DNA of 64,000 nt from Metallibacterium scheffleri (GTDB lineage: Bacteria > Pseudomonadota > Gammaproteobacteria > Xanthomonadales > Rhodanobacteraceae), in assembly GCF_002077135.1 (NCBI RefSeq), contig NZ_LDOS01000001.1, positions 1,074,501-1,138,500 on the forward strand. Reading direction: 5' to 3'. The first letter of the stretch is position 1; every line of letters begins with the position of its first letter. The notes under the pieces are model-generated. The model searched no databases. It worked only from the letters and a program-made list of their open reading frames with translations, and had not been told where the DNA came from. The position numbers and the translations under genes are program-made. This document shows positions 32,971 through 42,693 of the stretch, piece by piece.

Positions 32971-35952
32971 ATGAACCTCGATACGAACAAGCTTTCATCA
33001 GCCGTACGCCTGGCGCTCACGCTGGGCGCGGTTGCCACTGCAGGTGTCGCCGGCAGCGCCATGGCGCAGGACACCACCACCACTCCACCCAGCAGCACCA
33101 AGGCAAAAGAACTGCAGACCATCGTGGTTACCGGTTCGCGCATCCGCCGCGTGGACATCGAAACCTCGAACCCGGTCATCTCGATCAGCCGTCAGGCGAT
33201 CCAGAGCACCGGCAGCCCGACCCTCGGCAGCGTGATCCAGGCGATCCCGGCTAACACCGGCAGTTTTGCCAATCCGCAGACCAACAACGGCGGCGGCACC
33301 GGTGCATCCACCGTCAATCTGCGCGGCCTTGGTTCCAACCGCACACTGGTCCTGCTCAACGGCAACCGCATCATCAACAATGATCTGAACTCGATCCCGA
33401 CCTCCATGGTCGAGAGCGTCGAGGTGCTGAGTGATGGCGCTTCGGCCATTTATGGCGCCGACGCGATCGGCGGCGTGGTCAACATCATCACCCGCAGGAA
33501 CTACCAGGGCGCAGAGTTCAGCACCGACTACGGCATCTCCGATCACAGCGATGGCGCGCGTCAGGGTTACAGCTTCACCTTCGGCCAGTCTGGCGACAAG
33601 GGAAGCATCATGGGCGGCATCCAGTACAACAAGCAGGATGCGATCCTGGCCGGCAACCGCAGTTTCTCCAAGAACTCGGTCTCGCTCACCGGCAGCACCA
33701 ACACCCCGCCGTATCAGTATGTCGGTGGTTCGACCTTCAACCCGGCCGAGAACATTCAGTTGCCCACCGCCATGCAGAGCACCTTTGGCTGCTCGCGCGT
33801 GTCATTGAATCCGGGTGGCAACAGCCAGGTCGTCAGCACCGCCAATTACCACTGCTTTGGCAACAGCGACAAATTCAACTACGCGCCGCTCAACCTGATC
33901 ATGACCCCGCAGGAGCGCACCTATGCGTGGTTGAGCGGCGACTACCATCTGTCGGACAACGTCGACGCGTACTTGCAGTTCTATCACACCAAGGCATCCT
34001 CGGCGTTCCAGCTGGCTCCGGCGCTGCTGGGTTCGCTATACGGCGCTTCGATCTCGGCGCAGAGCTATTACAACCCCTTCGGCGTGGCTTACAACGGTGT
34101 CAATGGTCTGGACTTCCGCGCGCGTCTCACCGGCGCGGGCAACCGCTTCGCGCAGTACGGCACGACGACTGACCAGTTGTTCACCGGTTTGAAGGGCAGC
34201 CTGCAGCTACTCGGGCACGACTGGGACTGGAACCTGGGCCTGGGCTACGGCCACACCTCGCAGGTGACGATCACCGGCGGCCTGCCCAACGTGCAGACAC
34301 TGAATCAGGAGATGGGTCCGTCAGGCCTTGATGCAGCCGGCAATGTGGTCTGCGGTGTACCTGTAGCTGGGGTCGTTCCGACCGCCAACATCATCTCGGG
34401 CTGTATCCCGCTGAATGGATTCGCCGTGAATGATGGTGCCAATGCTGCGCTGCTCAGGGCGGCTGCGGCCGAGGCCGTGAGCAACGCCTACAGCCTGCAG
34501 CGTTACGAGCATTTCGACGCCAACGGCGCCTTGTTCGATCTGCCGGGCGGCACGGTACGTCTGGCCGTCGGTGCGGATTATCGGCAGGAGTATTCCAACA
34601 GCATCGTCGACCCGGTCCTGCTGTTGAATCCGGCCACCGGCAACTGCACCCTGGGCAGCCAGTGCAGTGCCAATCTGCAGGGCGGTTACAACGTCAAGGA
34701 AGCCTACGGCGAGTTGTTCGTCCCGATCCTCAAGGACCTGCCCTTCGCCAAGTCGCTGAACGTGACCCTGGGTGATCGTTATTCCAAGTACAGCACCTTC
34801 GGCAATACCAACAACACCAAACTGGCGTTCGAGTGGCGTCCGATCAACGACCTGCTGCTGCGCGGCACGGTGACCACGGTGTTCCGTGCGCCCACGGTGG
34901 GCGATGTGTACGGCTCGCCCGTCAGCAGCGCGCCCAAGCTCAGCAGCGATCCCTGCAACGGCTATACCGGCAGCCCGGTCGATCCGGCCTGCGTCAACGT
35001 GCCGACCAATGGCACCTTCGTGAACAACGACGTGGCCACCGGCCAGCAGATCAAGGCGGTCAATTCCGGCTCGGCCTACGCGGGCTTCCCGCTGGGCGCG
35101 GAGAAGGGCAAGTCCTTCGACTGGGGCTTGGTGTATGACCCGAGCTGGCTGCCTGGCTTCTCCACCTCGCTGGATTTCTGGCGCGTTTACCTGAACAACA
35201 CCATCACCAGCGTTGGCGCGCAGACGATCCTGGATCTGTGCTCCGCGGGTCAGACCCAGTATTGCCCGCTGATCACGCGTTTCGGACCCGGCCCCAACCA
35301 GGGTCAGATCGCGCAGATCCTGCAGCCCACGGTCAATCTGGGGCGGACGGACACCAGTGGTGTGGACTTCGGTTTCCGTTACAACCTGCCGCAGTTCGAC
35401 GTGATGGGTGTGGATCCTGGCCACTTCACGGTCGGCCTCAACAGCACCTACCTGTCCAAGTTCGATGTACAGACCGCGCCGGGCCTGCCGGGCAACAGCG
35501 TGTACCACATGGCGGGTCACTTCCTGCCGTTTGGTTCCGCGGCACAGGGTGCGTGCCCGACCTCGGTCGGCGGCATCTGCCTGTTCTCGCGCTGGCGTGC
35601 GCAGGCCAACATCGGCTGGACGATGGGCCCGTGGGAAGCGTCGTGGCGCATGCGCTACATCGGCAAGTTCCGCCTGGGTTCCACCGATCCGTCGCAGGGC
35701 ATGAGCGCGATTCCGAGCTTCGCGGCCAACAATCCGCAGGAGCTTGATTTCGGCTCGACCACCTACAACGACGTCTCGCTTGCCTACGAGATCCAGCCGA
35801 TCAACACCAAGATCCAGGTGGGCATCAACAACGTGTTCAACAAGCAGCCGCCGTTCCTGTATGCGAACAACACGCTGAATGCGAACACGGATCCGGCCGA
35901 TTTCGACCTGATCGGGCGCTACTACTGGGGTCGCGTGACCGTCAAGTTCTGA
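32971..35952 (+). CDS. TonB-dependent receptor
   Basis: Outer-membrane receptor of 993 residues. A signal peptide covers 1-32 ('AGVAGSAMAQ'). The TonB-box region is 'LQTIVVTGSRIRR' (about 49-61). The plug contains 'STVNLRGLGSNRTLVLLNGNRI' and 'VESVEVLSDGASAIYGADAIGGVVNIITRR', diagnostic for the family. The barrel ends in aromatic 'RVTVKF'. No Oar-type N-terminal domain is present. It lies directly upstream of the sulfotransferase/hydroxylase cluster but is separated from it by a terminator. Ligand unknown; receptors of this type in Xanthomonadales take up glycans, peptides or siderophores. Confidence 0.95.
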   Translation: MNLDTNKLSSAVRLALTLGAVATAGVAGSAMAQDTTTTPPSSTKAKELQTIVVTGSRIRRVDIETSNPVISISRQAIQSTGSPTLGSVIQAIPANTGSFANPQTNNGGGTGASTVNLRGLGSNRTLVLLNGNRIINNDLNSIPTSMVESVEVLSDGASAIYGADAIGGVVNIITRRNYQGAEFSTDYGISDHSDGARQGYSFTFGQSGDKGSIMGGIQYNKQDAILAGNRSFSKNSVSLTGSTNTPPYQYVGGSTFNPAENIQLPTAMQSTFGCSRVSLNPGGNSQVVSTANYHCFGNSDKFNYAPLNLIMTPQERTYAWLSGDYHLSDNVDAYLQFYHTKASSAFQLAPALLGSLYGASISAQSYYNPFGVAYNGVNGLDFRARLTGAGNRFAQYGTTTDQLFTGLKGSLQLLGHDWDWNLGLGYGHTSQVTITGGLPNVQTLNQEMGPSGLDAAGNVVCGVPVAGVVPTANIISGCIPLNGFAVNDGANAALLRAAAAEAVSNAYSLQRYEHFDANGALFDLPGGTVRLAVGADYRQEYSNSIVDPVLLLNPATGNCTLGSQCSANLQGGYNVKEAYGELFVPILKDLPFAKSLNVTLGDRYSKYSTFGNTNNTKLAFEWRPINDLLLRGTVTTVFRAPTVGDVYGSPVSSAPKLSSDPCNGYTGSPVDPACVNVPTNGTFVNNDVATGQQIKAVNSGSAYAGFPLGAEKGKSFDWGLVYDPSWLPGFSTSLDFWRVYLNNTITSVGAQTILDLCSAGQTQYCPLITRFGPGPNQGQIAQILQPTVNLGRTDTSGVDFGFRYNLPQFDVMGVDPGHFTVGLNSTYLSKFDVQTAPGLPGNSVYHMAGHFLPFGSAAQGACPTSVGGICLFSRWRAQANIGWTMGPWEASWRMRYIGKFRLGSTDPSQGMSAIPSFAANNPQELDFGSTTYNDVSLAYEIQPINTKIQVGINNVFNKQPPFLYANNTLNANTDPADFDLIGRYYWGRVTVKF

Positions 35953-35974
35953 CGCTACGCTTGCCTTTAGAATC

Positions 35975-36008
35975 GAGCCGCGCGGCGCGTCCGCGCGGCT
36001 CTTTTTTT
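35975..36008 (+). terminator. rho-independent terminator between receptor and sulfotransferase cluster
   Basis: Perfect 11-bp stem GAGCCGCGCGG/CCGCGCGGCTC with a five-base loop, followed by seven T. It lies 23 bases after the receptor stop and 12 bases before the next start, so the downstream gene depends on read-through or on a promoter inside the receptor gene. Confidence 0.93.
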
Positions 36009-36020
36009 GCGGGGATACCC

Positions 36021-37823
36021 ATGCAGGATATCGTTCACGCGTTGCGGTCCGGCGACCCGGCGCATGCCGAAGCACTGAGTCGCGAACGCCTGCGCGCTCA
36101 ACCAGGCGACGAGAATCTGCTGGTGCTGCTCGCGCTAAGCCTGCACCACCAGAGTCGCAATGAAGAAGCCGTGGCCGTGCACCAGCAACTGACGCAATTG
36201 TTTCCGGATGCCGGCTTGCATTGGGCCAATCTTGCCGTGGCGTTGCGTCAGAGCGGGCATGTGCCCGAGGCCATCAGCGCCTGCGAGCAAGGTTTGCGGG
36301 CCGCGCCCGACGACCCCGAGTTGCTGGCCAGCCTGGGCAGCATGCGCTTGCGCCTGCGCGAGTATGAAACCGCGCGCGATCTGCTGCTGCATGCGCACGC
36401 GCTCAAGCCGCAAGCGGCCGACATCGCCATACAGGCTGCGCAGGCCGCGCTCGCCTGCCGCGATTATTTTGCTGAAGATCTGATTCAGGGCTGGCGCGGA
36501 TGGTTGCCGCTGGCCGATGGTCCCCAGTTCGATCTCGCCTTCGCTCTGATGACCATCGGCGACGCAGCAGCCGCGCAGGAATTGCTGGAGGATCTGGTGG
36601 CGCGCGCGCCCGGACATCTTCACGCGATCGCGCTGCTGGCCAGCGTCTATGAGCGTAGCAACCGGCTGCAGGACGCGCGCGTGCTGATCGAGCGCATCAA
36701 GCTGCAGGTGCCTGATCCAGCGGGATCGGTGGCGCACGACATCGCACACAGCGAGGCCAGACTGGCCGAGCGTGCCGGTGATTTCACCGGTGCGCGCGCG
36801 TTGCTCGATGCGCGTGGCCCGCGCAGCCCCGAGGATTTCGATCACTACTTCGCGCTGGCGCAGGTTTGCGACAAGCTGGATGAGCGCACGGCGGCGCTGC
36901 AGGCGCTGCAAACCGCGCATGCGCTGCAGATCGAGGACATGCGCCGCGCCGCGCCACAGCGTTTCCTGCCCGATGCACCGATGTTTCCGGCTGCCAACTA
37001 CACGCTCAGCAACGAGGACTACACAGCCTGGCCGCAGTTGCGTGCACCGGATACCGCGCAGTCACCAATCTTCATCGTCGGCTTCCCGCGCTCCGGCACG
37101 ACCCTGCTTGAGCAAATGCTCGACGCACATCCGGCCCTGCAGTCGATGGACGAGCGTCCGTTCTTCAATGTGCTGGGTGATCGGCTGTCCGCTGCAGGGT
37201 TGCGCGTGCCGCGTGAGCTGGCGCGCATGCAGCAAAGCGACTGCGATTTGCTGCGCGAGGGTTACTGGGAACTGGTGCGCTCGAAGATTGCGCGCAAGCC
37301 GGACACGCAATTGGTCGACAAGAATCCGCTGAACATGCTGTGGCTGCCGCTGATCCACCGGCTGTTTCCCAACGCACGTTACATTCTCGCGTTGCGCGAT
37401 CCGCGCGATGTGCTGCTGAGCAATTACTTCCAGAACTTTCGTTCGGTAGTGCTGGGCGCGGTGTGCGCCGATGTCGAATCATTGGCGCGCGGCTATGTCA
37501 CTGCCATGACGTATTGGCTGCACCACGTCGAGCTGTTCAAACCGCAGGTATTCGTGTCGCGTTACGAGACGCTGGTCGCCGAACCGGAATTGCAGGCCAG
37601 GCGCCTGGCGGCGTTCCTCGGGCTGATGGATGCGCAGCCCCTGCTCAATTCGCAGGCGCGCGCCCAGGAGAAGGGCTACATCGCCACGCCCAGTTACACC
37701 GAGGTCATCCAGCCGATCACGCCGCGCCGGGTCAATCGCTGGCAGCGCTATCGCGAGGCGCTGCAGCCGGCCCTGCCGATCCTCGAGCCGATGTTGCGGC
37801 ACTGGGGTTACGCTATCGACTAG
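36021..37823 (+). CDS. TPR-repeat sulfotransferase (1)
   Basis: Protein of 600 residues. The N-terminal half (about 1-320) is tetratricopeptide repeats ('HWANLAVALRQSGHVPEAISACEQGL', 'LLASLGSMRLRLREYETARDLLLHA'). The C-terminal half is a Sulfotransfer_3-type domain with the PAPS 5'-phosphosulfate loop 'GFPRSGTT' (354-361) and the 3'-phosphate motif 'RDPRDVLLS' (459-467), both intact. Such proteins resemble tyrosylprotein sulfotransferases and are expected to sulfate a protein or glycan with PAPS. No signal peptide is seen, so it probably acts in the cytoplasm. ATG 36021 follows GCGGGGATA. It converges on paralog 2. Confidence 0.9.
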   Translation: MQDIVHALRSGDPAHAEALSRERLRAQPGDENLLVLLALSLHHQSRNEEAVAVHQQLTQLFPDAGLHWANLAVALRQSGHVPEAISACEQGLRAAPDDPELLASLGSMRLRLREYETARDLLLHAHALKPQAADIAIQAAQAALACRDYFAEDLIQGWRGWLPLADGPQFDLAFALMTIGDAAAAQELLEDLVARAPGHLHAIALLASVYERSNRLQDARVLIERIKLQVPDPAGSVAHDIAHSEARLAERAGDFTGARALLDARGPRSPEDFDHYFALAQVCDKLDERTAALQALQTAHALQIEDMRRAAPQRFLPDAPMFPAANYTLSNEDYTAWPQLRAPDTAQSPIFIVGFPRSGTTLLEQMLDAHPALQSMDERPFFNVLGDRLSAAGLRVPRELARMQQSDCDLLREGYWELVRSKIARKPDTQLVDKNPLNMLWLPLIHRLFPNARYILALRDPRDVLLSNYFQNFRSVVLGAVCADVESLARGYVTAMTYWLHHVELFKPQVFVSRYETLVAEPELQARRLAAFLGLMDAQPLLNSQARAQEKGYIATPSYTEVIQPITPRRVNRWQRYREALQPALPILEPMLRHWGYAID

Positions 37824-37850
37824 CGCGAGATGCGTTCGTCGCGCATGCCA

Positions 37851-39494
37851 TCACGCATCAGGAAACATGGCGAGTTCCGGAATCGCTTGCGCATACGCGC
37901 GCCAGCGACCAATCGAGCGCGAATAAACGGGTTGTCGCGCCTGCCACAAACTTGCCGTGGCGATACTGCCGGGCGCGGTTGCATCGGGCGAGGATTGCAG
38001 CGGATCGATGCCGATCCATGCGCCGAGTGCAGCAATGCACGAGTCGGGTCTGGCGATGAATGTTTCGTAATCCACGCGGTGGATCGCACGCGGATAGCGT
38101 TGCTGCCAGTGCGCCATCAATTGTTCGCAGCCATGCATGAAGGCGCGGATCTCGTCGAAATCGAAAGCGTAGCCATGCTGCGCGTCGGCGAAGTCCTGCA
38201 TCCACAGCGACAGCGCCGTAGCGCGCGCTGCGCGGTGGCAATGCACGATTTTCGCGTGCGGCCACAGGCTCAGGATCAGGTCGAGAAACAGCAGGTTCAA
38301 GGGCTGTTTGTCGAGATAGAAGCGTGCCGGCGCGTCATCCTGCAGCAAGTGCGATTGATAGATGTCGGCAAGCTCGTGCAAACGCGACGCGGCGGCGCTG
38401 GCAGGGTCGGGCAGTTGCCGCGCCAAGTGTTGCAGCCATGGCAACTCGCCGCGATTGCGCACGCCCGCATGACTCGAAAGACGCGCGGCAACCAGGCTGC
38501 TGCCGGAACGTGGAATGCCGACGATGAAGACCGGGGTCCAGTCAGCCGGTCGTGGCATCGGCGCCGGTGCCTGTGCGCACAGACGCGATTGCACCAGTCG
38601 CTCCCAATCATCGCGCGACCAGGATCGCAGTTGCCTGCGCAGTGCATTGCCTTCGGAGAACCGTGTGGCCGCCTGCCCGATCTCATCAATATCATCGAAG
38701 CCCTTGCCCAGCGCGAACAACAGGGATGCGCGTGCACGTAGCGAAAGATCGCTGCGCGTGAGCGCCTGTTCGAACAACGCGAAATCTGGATGCGATGCCT
38801 CGGCATAACGCTGCGCGATGGCCAGCCCGTTGGCGACAAACCATTCGTGGGCCCGCTCGTCATGCGCCACGACCTGCATGAAATGGGCGCGCGCATGGGT
38901 AAAGTGCCCGAGCTGGTTGGCCAGGCTTCCGGCCTGCATGTGCAGGCGCGCATCCGTGCAACCGCCAGCGATGGCGTTCTCGCATAAGCGTAGGGCTTCA
39001 GTTTTGCGATCGCAGCCATCAAGGATTTCCACTGCTTGGATCAAGACATCGACTGGCTGTGTAGTCGCGGCAAACAGCTGCGATGTCACGCTGGCCGCGG
39101 CCCCGGCGCGGCCGGCCTGCGCCAGGGCGCGCGCCAGGGTCAAGGTCGTCGCGGCATCGCCCGGGAAATCGCGCTCGATGGTTTCGAGCGCTGCCGTGGC
39201 CAATGCGAGCTGGCCACTTTCGAATAGGACCATGGCAAGTGTGCGGCGTAGATCCAGTGTGTCCGGATACTGCGCGAGCGCGGCCCGCGCGACGTGCCCG
39301 GCGAGTGCCGATTGCCGACGCAGGCGCAGCTGTTGAATGCACTGCAGCCACTCGGTTACGGTTGCATCGGCGAGCGCTGCGGTCAGTTGTGCACAGGCCA
39401 CTTCGCAGGGGAGTGCGTCGATTAGCTCCAGCGCCGAGATCCAGGCTGGGCGTGCTGGCGCGCCTGCAGGCACGCGTGATTCATCCGGTGACAT
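37851..39494 (-). CDS. TPR-repeat sulfotransferase (2), divergent 3'-phosphate motif
   Basis: Protein of 547 residues, the only member of the cluster on the minus strand. TPR-like helices cover about 20-290 ('ALAGHVARAALAQYPDTLDLRRTLAMVLFESGQ'). The sulfotransferase domain begins with the intact loop 'GIPRSGSS' (326-333). The usual 'RD..D..LS' segment is replaced by 'HCHRAARATALSLWMQDF': the Ser is kept but the acidic residues are lost. The C-terminal 'ATASLWQARQPVYSRSIGRWRAY' closely matches paralog 3, so these two are nearest relatives. It may be an active variant or a degenerate regulator. ATG 39494 lacks a strong ribosome site. Confidence 0.85.
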   Translation of the reverse strand: MSPDESRVPAGAPARPAWISALELIDALPCEVACAQLTAALADATVTEWLQCIQQLRLRRQSALAGHVARAALAQYPDTLDLRRTLAMVLFESGQLALATAALETIERDFPGDAATTLTLARALAQAGRAGAAASVTSQLFAATTQPVDVLIQAVEILDGCDRKTEALRLCENAIAGGCTDARLHMQAGSLANQLGHFTHARAHFMQVVAHDERAHEWFVANGLAIAQRYAEASHPDFALFEQALTRSDLSLRARASLLFALGKGFDDIDEIGQAATRFSEGNALRRQLRSWSRDDWERLVQSRLCAQAPAPMPRPADWTPVFIVGIPRSGSSLVAARLSSHAGVRNRGELPWLQHLARQLPDPASAAASRLHELADIYQSHLLQDDAPARFYLDKQPLNLLFLDLILSLWPHAKIVHCHRAARATALSLWMQDFADAQHGYAFDFDEIRAFMHGCEQLMAHWQQRYPRAIHRVDYETFIARPDSCIAALGAWIGIDPLQSSPDATAPGSIATASLWQARQPVYSRSIGRWRAYAQAIPELAMFPDA

Positions 39495-39570
39495 GATGCC
39501 GTGGTACGCGCTGTGATGGATGCGATACCGCGGTGATCCGCGGAATTTGAAACCAGGGCAAGGCGGGGCA

Positions 39571-41193
39571 ATGGTCGATGTTGAAAAAATGCTGGCGCGA
39601 TTCGCGGACGCGATTGCGCGCGCGGACCCCGCCAATCCTTTGCTGGATCTGGTCGGCAGCCTGTCGCCGCTGCCCGTGCAAGTCTGGGCCGCTGTCGCCG
39701 ACGGGCTGGTACGGCAATCGTGGCCCAAGGCGGCACTTGCCGTTCTGGCCGAGGCCGAGGTGCGTTTCGGCAGGCAGGCACTGATCGAGTTTCATCGCGC
39801 CTTAGCCTATCGCGCCATCGGCGACATGGACAATGCGGCTGCCTGCGCGCGGGCGGCCGCGCGCGCGGCACCGCAGTGGCTGCAGCCGGTCTGGTTCGTC
39901 GCGGATGGATTGCGCGAGCGCGGACGCACGCATGCAGCGGCATCGATGCTGTGTGATTTCGCCATGCAGCCTGAAATCCTGAAAGATGTCGACACGGTCT
40001 GCACCTGCATGAAGTTCATGATCGAATGCGCCGAGTCAGGCTTGGCCCATGCGTTGGGTCGCGCGGCAATGGTGGCGCATCCACATCACCTTCCCCTCAT
40101 GGAGTTGCTGGCTAAAACGGCGCTGGAGACAGGGCAATTCGATGAGGCGCGAAATTTCTATCGCGACCTCGCGCTTGGTCCGCATGCTGCGCGGGCTCGG
40201 CTTGCGGCACTTGGCCTGGCGTTGAGCAAGCGCTTCGACAATGCGGCCGACACGGATATCGCGCTCATCGATGGCATGCTACAGAGGTCGGCTCCCGCCA
40301 GCACGAAGGCCAGCGTCCATTTCGCGCGCGCCAAGATCAGTGACGATTTGCGTGATTACCGCGCTGCCGCGGAGCATTTGCGCATCGCCAACGCCGCCGC
40401 GCGCGCCGTGCAGCCATGGGATCGCGCGCAGTGGTTGCGTGACAAGGCGCGTGCCTTGCAGGGGCAGTTGCCGCGCAATCGGGCACCTGATCGGGCATGC
40501 GTGCCGGTTTTCGTCATCGGCATGCCACGTAGTGGCACCACGCTGTTGTCCGAGTTGATGGCGCGCCACGCCGGCATCGTGTCGCGCGGAGAACTCAACT
40601 TCGCCGAGCATATCGATCGCGCCGTCACCGGCACGCCGCGACAGGCATGGGAGGATGCCTTGACTTCCAGTGCCGCCATGTACCGGACGCACATCATCCG
40701 GGATGATGCAGCGGCACGGGTTTATATCGACAAAAACCCCATGAACTTTCTGCACCTCGACTGGATCACGGCCGCGCTTCCCGAGGCAAGGATCATTTAC
40801 TGCGCACGGCACAAAGCCGATGTCGCGCTGTCGCTGTGGTTCCAGTTTTTCGAGAGTCCGGCGACACGCTTCAGCCACGACTTCGCCTGGATCAGGGAAG
40901 TCGATGCCGGCTGCGAGGAAATCGTGTCTTACTGGTCCGCACGCGCGAGCATTCTGCGTGTGGCTTACGAGGATCTGGTGCACGATCGGCACGCCGCGAT
41001 GGTGCGCGTGCTGGCGCACATCGGCTATGACGCCGCTGCGTCCGCGTCCGTGTCTGCTGTCGCGCCGGTGGCGCCGACCGGGCAGATTGCCACCTCGAGT
41101 CTGTGGCAAGCGCGCCAGCCGGTGTATGCCAGCTCGATCGGGCGCTACCGGCACTACCTGGAATTCATCCCTGAGCTGAAATCGTTCCTGTAA
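39571..41193 (+). CDS. TPR-repeat sulfotransferase (3)
   Basis: Protein of 540 residues with N-terminal TPR-like helices ('ALIEFHRALAYRAIGDMDNAAACARAAARAA', to about 300) and a C-terminal sulfotransferase domain. The PAPS loop is 'GMPRSGTT' (317-324). The later motif is 'CARHKADVALSLWFQFF', in which the Asp and Ser of the 3'-phosphate site are retained. The C terminus 'TSSLWQARQPVYASSIGRYRHYLEFIPEL' is shared with paralog 2. It is divergent from paralog 2, with 76 bases between starts, and begins a plus-strand run of four genes. ATG 39571 has GGCGGGG upstream. Confidence 0.88.
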   Translation: MVDVEKMLARFADAIARADPANPLLDLVGSLSPLPVQVWAAVADGLVRQSWPKAALAVLAEAEVRFGRQALIEFHRALAYRAIGDMDNAAACARAAARAAPQWLQPVWFVADGLRERGRTHAAASMLCDFAMQPEILKDVDTVCTCMKFMIECAESGLAHALGRAAMVAHPHHLPLMELLAKTALETGQFDEARNFYRDLALGPHAARARLAALGLALSKRFDNAADTDIALIDGMLQRSAPASTKASVHFARAKISDDLRDYRAAAEHLRIANAAARAVQPWDRAQWLRDKARALQGQLPRNRAPDRACVPVFVIGMPRSGTTLLSELMARHAGIVSRGELNFAEHIDRAVTGTPRQAWEDALTSSAAMYRTHIIRDDAAARVYIDKNPMNFLHLDWITAALPEARIIYCARHKADVALSLWFQFFESPATRFSHDFAWIREVDAGCEEIVSYWSARASILRVAYEDLVHDRHAAMVRVLAHIGYDAAASASVSAVAPVAPTGQIATSSLWQARQPVYASSIGRYRHYLEFIPELKSFL

Positions 41194-41287
41194 AGCATCC
41201 GCCCGCAGCGGTTGCCGGTGCGGTTTGAGGGTGTTGAATGCATCAGTTACAGTCGCCCATCACCTGATTTGCCAAGCATCGATCCGG

Positions 41288-42616
41288 ATGAATCCAATTT
41301 CTGCTGATGGTGCGGGAGCGGTAGCCCGCCTCGTGCAGGCCGCGCAGGCCGCGCTCGCGCGTGGGGTGATGATCGAGGCCGAACGCGCGTATGCCGCGGT
41401 GCTGGATATCGAGCCGGCGCATGCGGAGGCGCTGGCCTTCGTGGCCGCTCGCGCGCTGGCCAGCGGGCGCGCGGGTGATGCGCTGAGCCTGTACGCGCGC
41501 CTGGTCGCGGCGCAGCCAGGTGATGTGACCGCGCTGACCGGTCTCGGTCAGGCGCAGTTGACCTCCGGCCAGTTTGCCGAGGCGAGCGCATCGTTGAGTG
41601 CGGCTCTGGCGCTGGCGCCCGATGCCTTTGTCGCGCGTTTTCATCTGGCGCAGACACTCGAACGCAGTGGCGATGCGCATGGCGCGCTGGTGCACTATTT
41701 CCGCGCGATCAGCGAGGCCCAAGGCAGTGGGCGCTGGCTCAACGATGCCACCACGCACCCCTCGCTGCGCGCGCCGTTGCAGCGCGCGATGGCCTACGTC
41801 GACAAGGGCCGGCTGGCCCTGTATGACCAGGTACTCGAACCTTTGCGACAGCGTTTCGGGACGTCGGAACTGGCGCGCGTCGAGCAGTGCCTGCGCATTT
41901 ATCTGCACCTGCAGCCACCGCCGTATCAGGATGCACGCCAGCGGCCGACCTTCTTGTATTTCCCGGGCCTGCCGACAGCACCGTATCTGCCGAAAGCCGC
42001 CATGCGCTGGCTCGACCGGCTTGAAGCCAGCACCTCCGTCATTCGCGAAGAGATGTTGCGTGTGCTGGATGAGCAACGCGGATTCGAGCCGTTTCTGCGT
42101 TTTCACAAGACCGAAGAAGCCAGGAATTACTTGACCGGCAAGGACGGCACGGGGCACTGGAACGCGTATTTCTTTTACCGCCACGGCGAGCGCTATGCGG
42201 ACAACAGCGAACAGTGTCCGCGAACCTTTGCCGCGCTCGAAGCCGCGCCACTGCTGCGCATCCGCGAGCATGCGCCGGAGATCTGCTTCTCCTTGCTGAC
42301 GCCGGGTTCGCACATCCTGCCGCATCGCGGCGTCACCAACACGCGCACGGTGGTGCATTTGCCTTTGCTGGTGCCTGCCGATTGCGCGCTCAATGTCGGC
42401 GGTGAATTGCACGCATGGCGCGAGGGCGAGGCCGTGGCGTTCGACGATACCTACGAGCATGAAGCGTGGAATCGCAGCGAGCACAACCGCGTCATCGTGC
42501 TGATGGATGCCTGGAATCCGCATCTGACCGACGCCGAGCGCCTGGCGATCGGCGACTTGGTCATCGCCATCGGTGAATTCGGCAAGGCGGCCGGGCAGGA
42601 ATTGAATCTGGCCTGA
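41288..42616 (+). CDS. TPR plus aspartyl/asparaginyl beta-hydroxylase fusion
   Basis: Protein of 442 residues. TPR repeats (about 10-150: 'ALARGVMIEAERAYAAVLDIEPAHAEALAFVAARALASG') precede a 2-oxoglutarate/Fe(II) oxygenase domain of the AspH/LpxO family. Key residues align with the human AspH active site: the 'PHRGVTNTR' block with H346 and R353, the 'FDDTYEHEAWN' block with H391, and the 2-oxoglutarate-binding R401 ('HNRVIVLMDAW'). In AspH this domain hydroxylates Asp/Asn in proteins, and in LpxO the lipid A acyl chain. The TPR fusion favours a protein substrate; that is inference. It lies 94 bases after sulfotransferase 3. Confidence 0.88.
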   Translation: MNPISADGAGAVARLVQAAQAALARGVMIEAERAYAAVLDIEPAHAEALAFVAARALASGRAGDALSLYARLVAAQPGDVTALTGLGQAQLTSGQFAEASASLSAALALAPDAFVARFHLAQTLERSGDAHGALVHYFRAISEAQGSGRWLNDATTHPSLRAPLQRAMAYVDKGRLALYDQVLEPLRQRFGTSELARVEQCLRIYLHLQPPPYQDARQRPTFLYFPGLPTAPYLPKAAMRWLDRLEASTSVIREEMLRVLDEQRGFEPFLRFHKTEEARNYLTGKDGTGHWNAYFFYRHGERYADNSEQCPRTFAALEAAPLLRIREHAPEICFSLLTPGSHILPHRGVTNTRTVVHLPLLVPADCALNVGGELHAWREGEAVAFDDTYEHEAWNRSEHNRVIVLMDAWNPHLTDAERLAIGDLVIAIGEFGKAAGQELNLA

Positions 42617-42693
42617 TCACGGCGGCCCGTGCATTTCCAGGGGCCATTACCATCTGCTGCGCGTGGCATTCGCGGGCGCGCGCCGGGAGCATC

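Noticed and set aside
34321-36075. A 584-codon open frame on the minus strand across the second TonB-dependent receptor
   Set aside because: The plus strand encodes an unmistakable receptor; the antisense frame is His/Arg/Gln-rich low-complexity sequence typical of GC-rich shadows.
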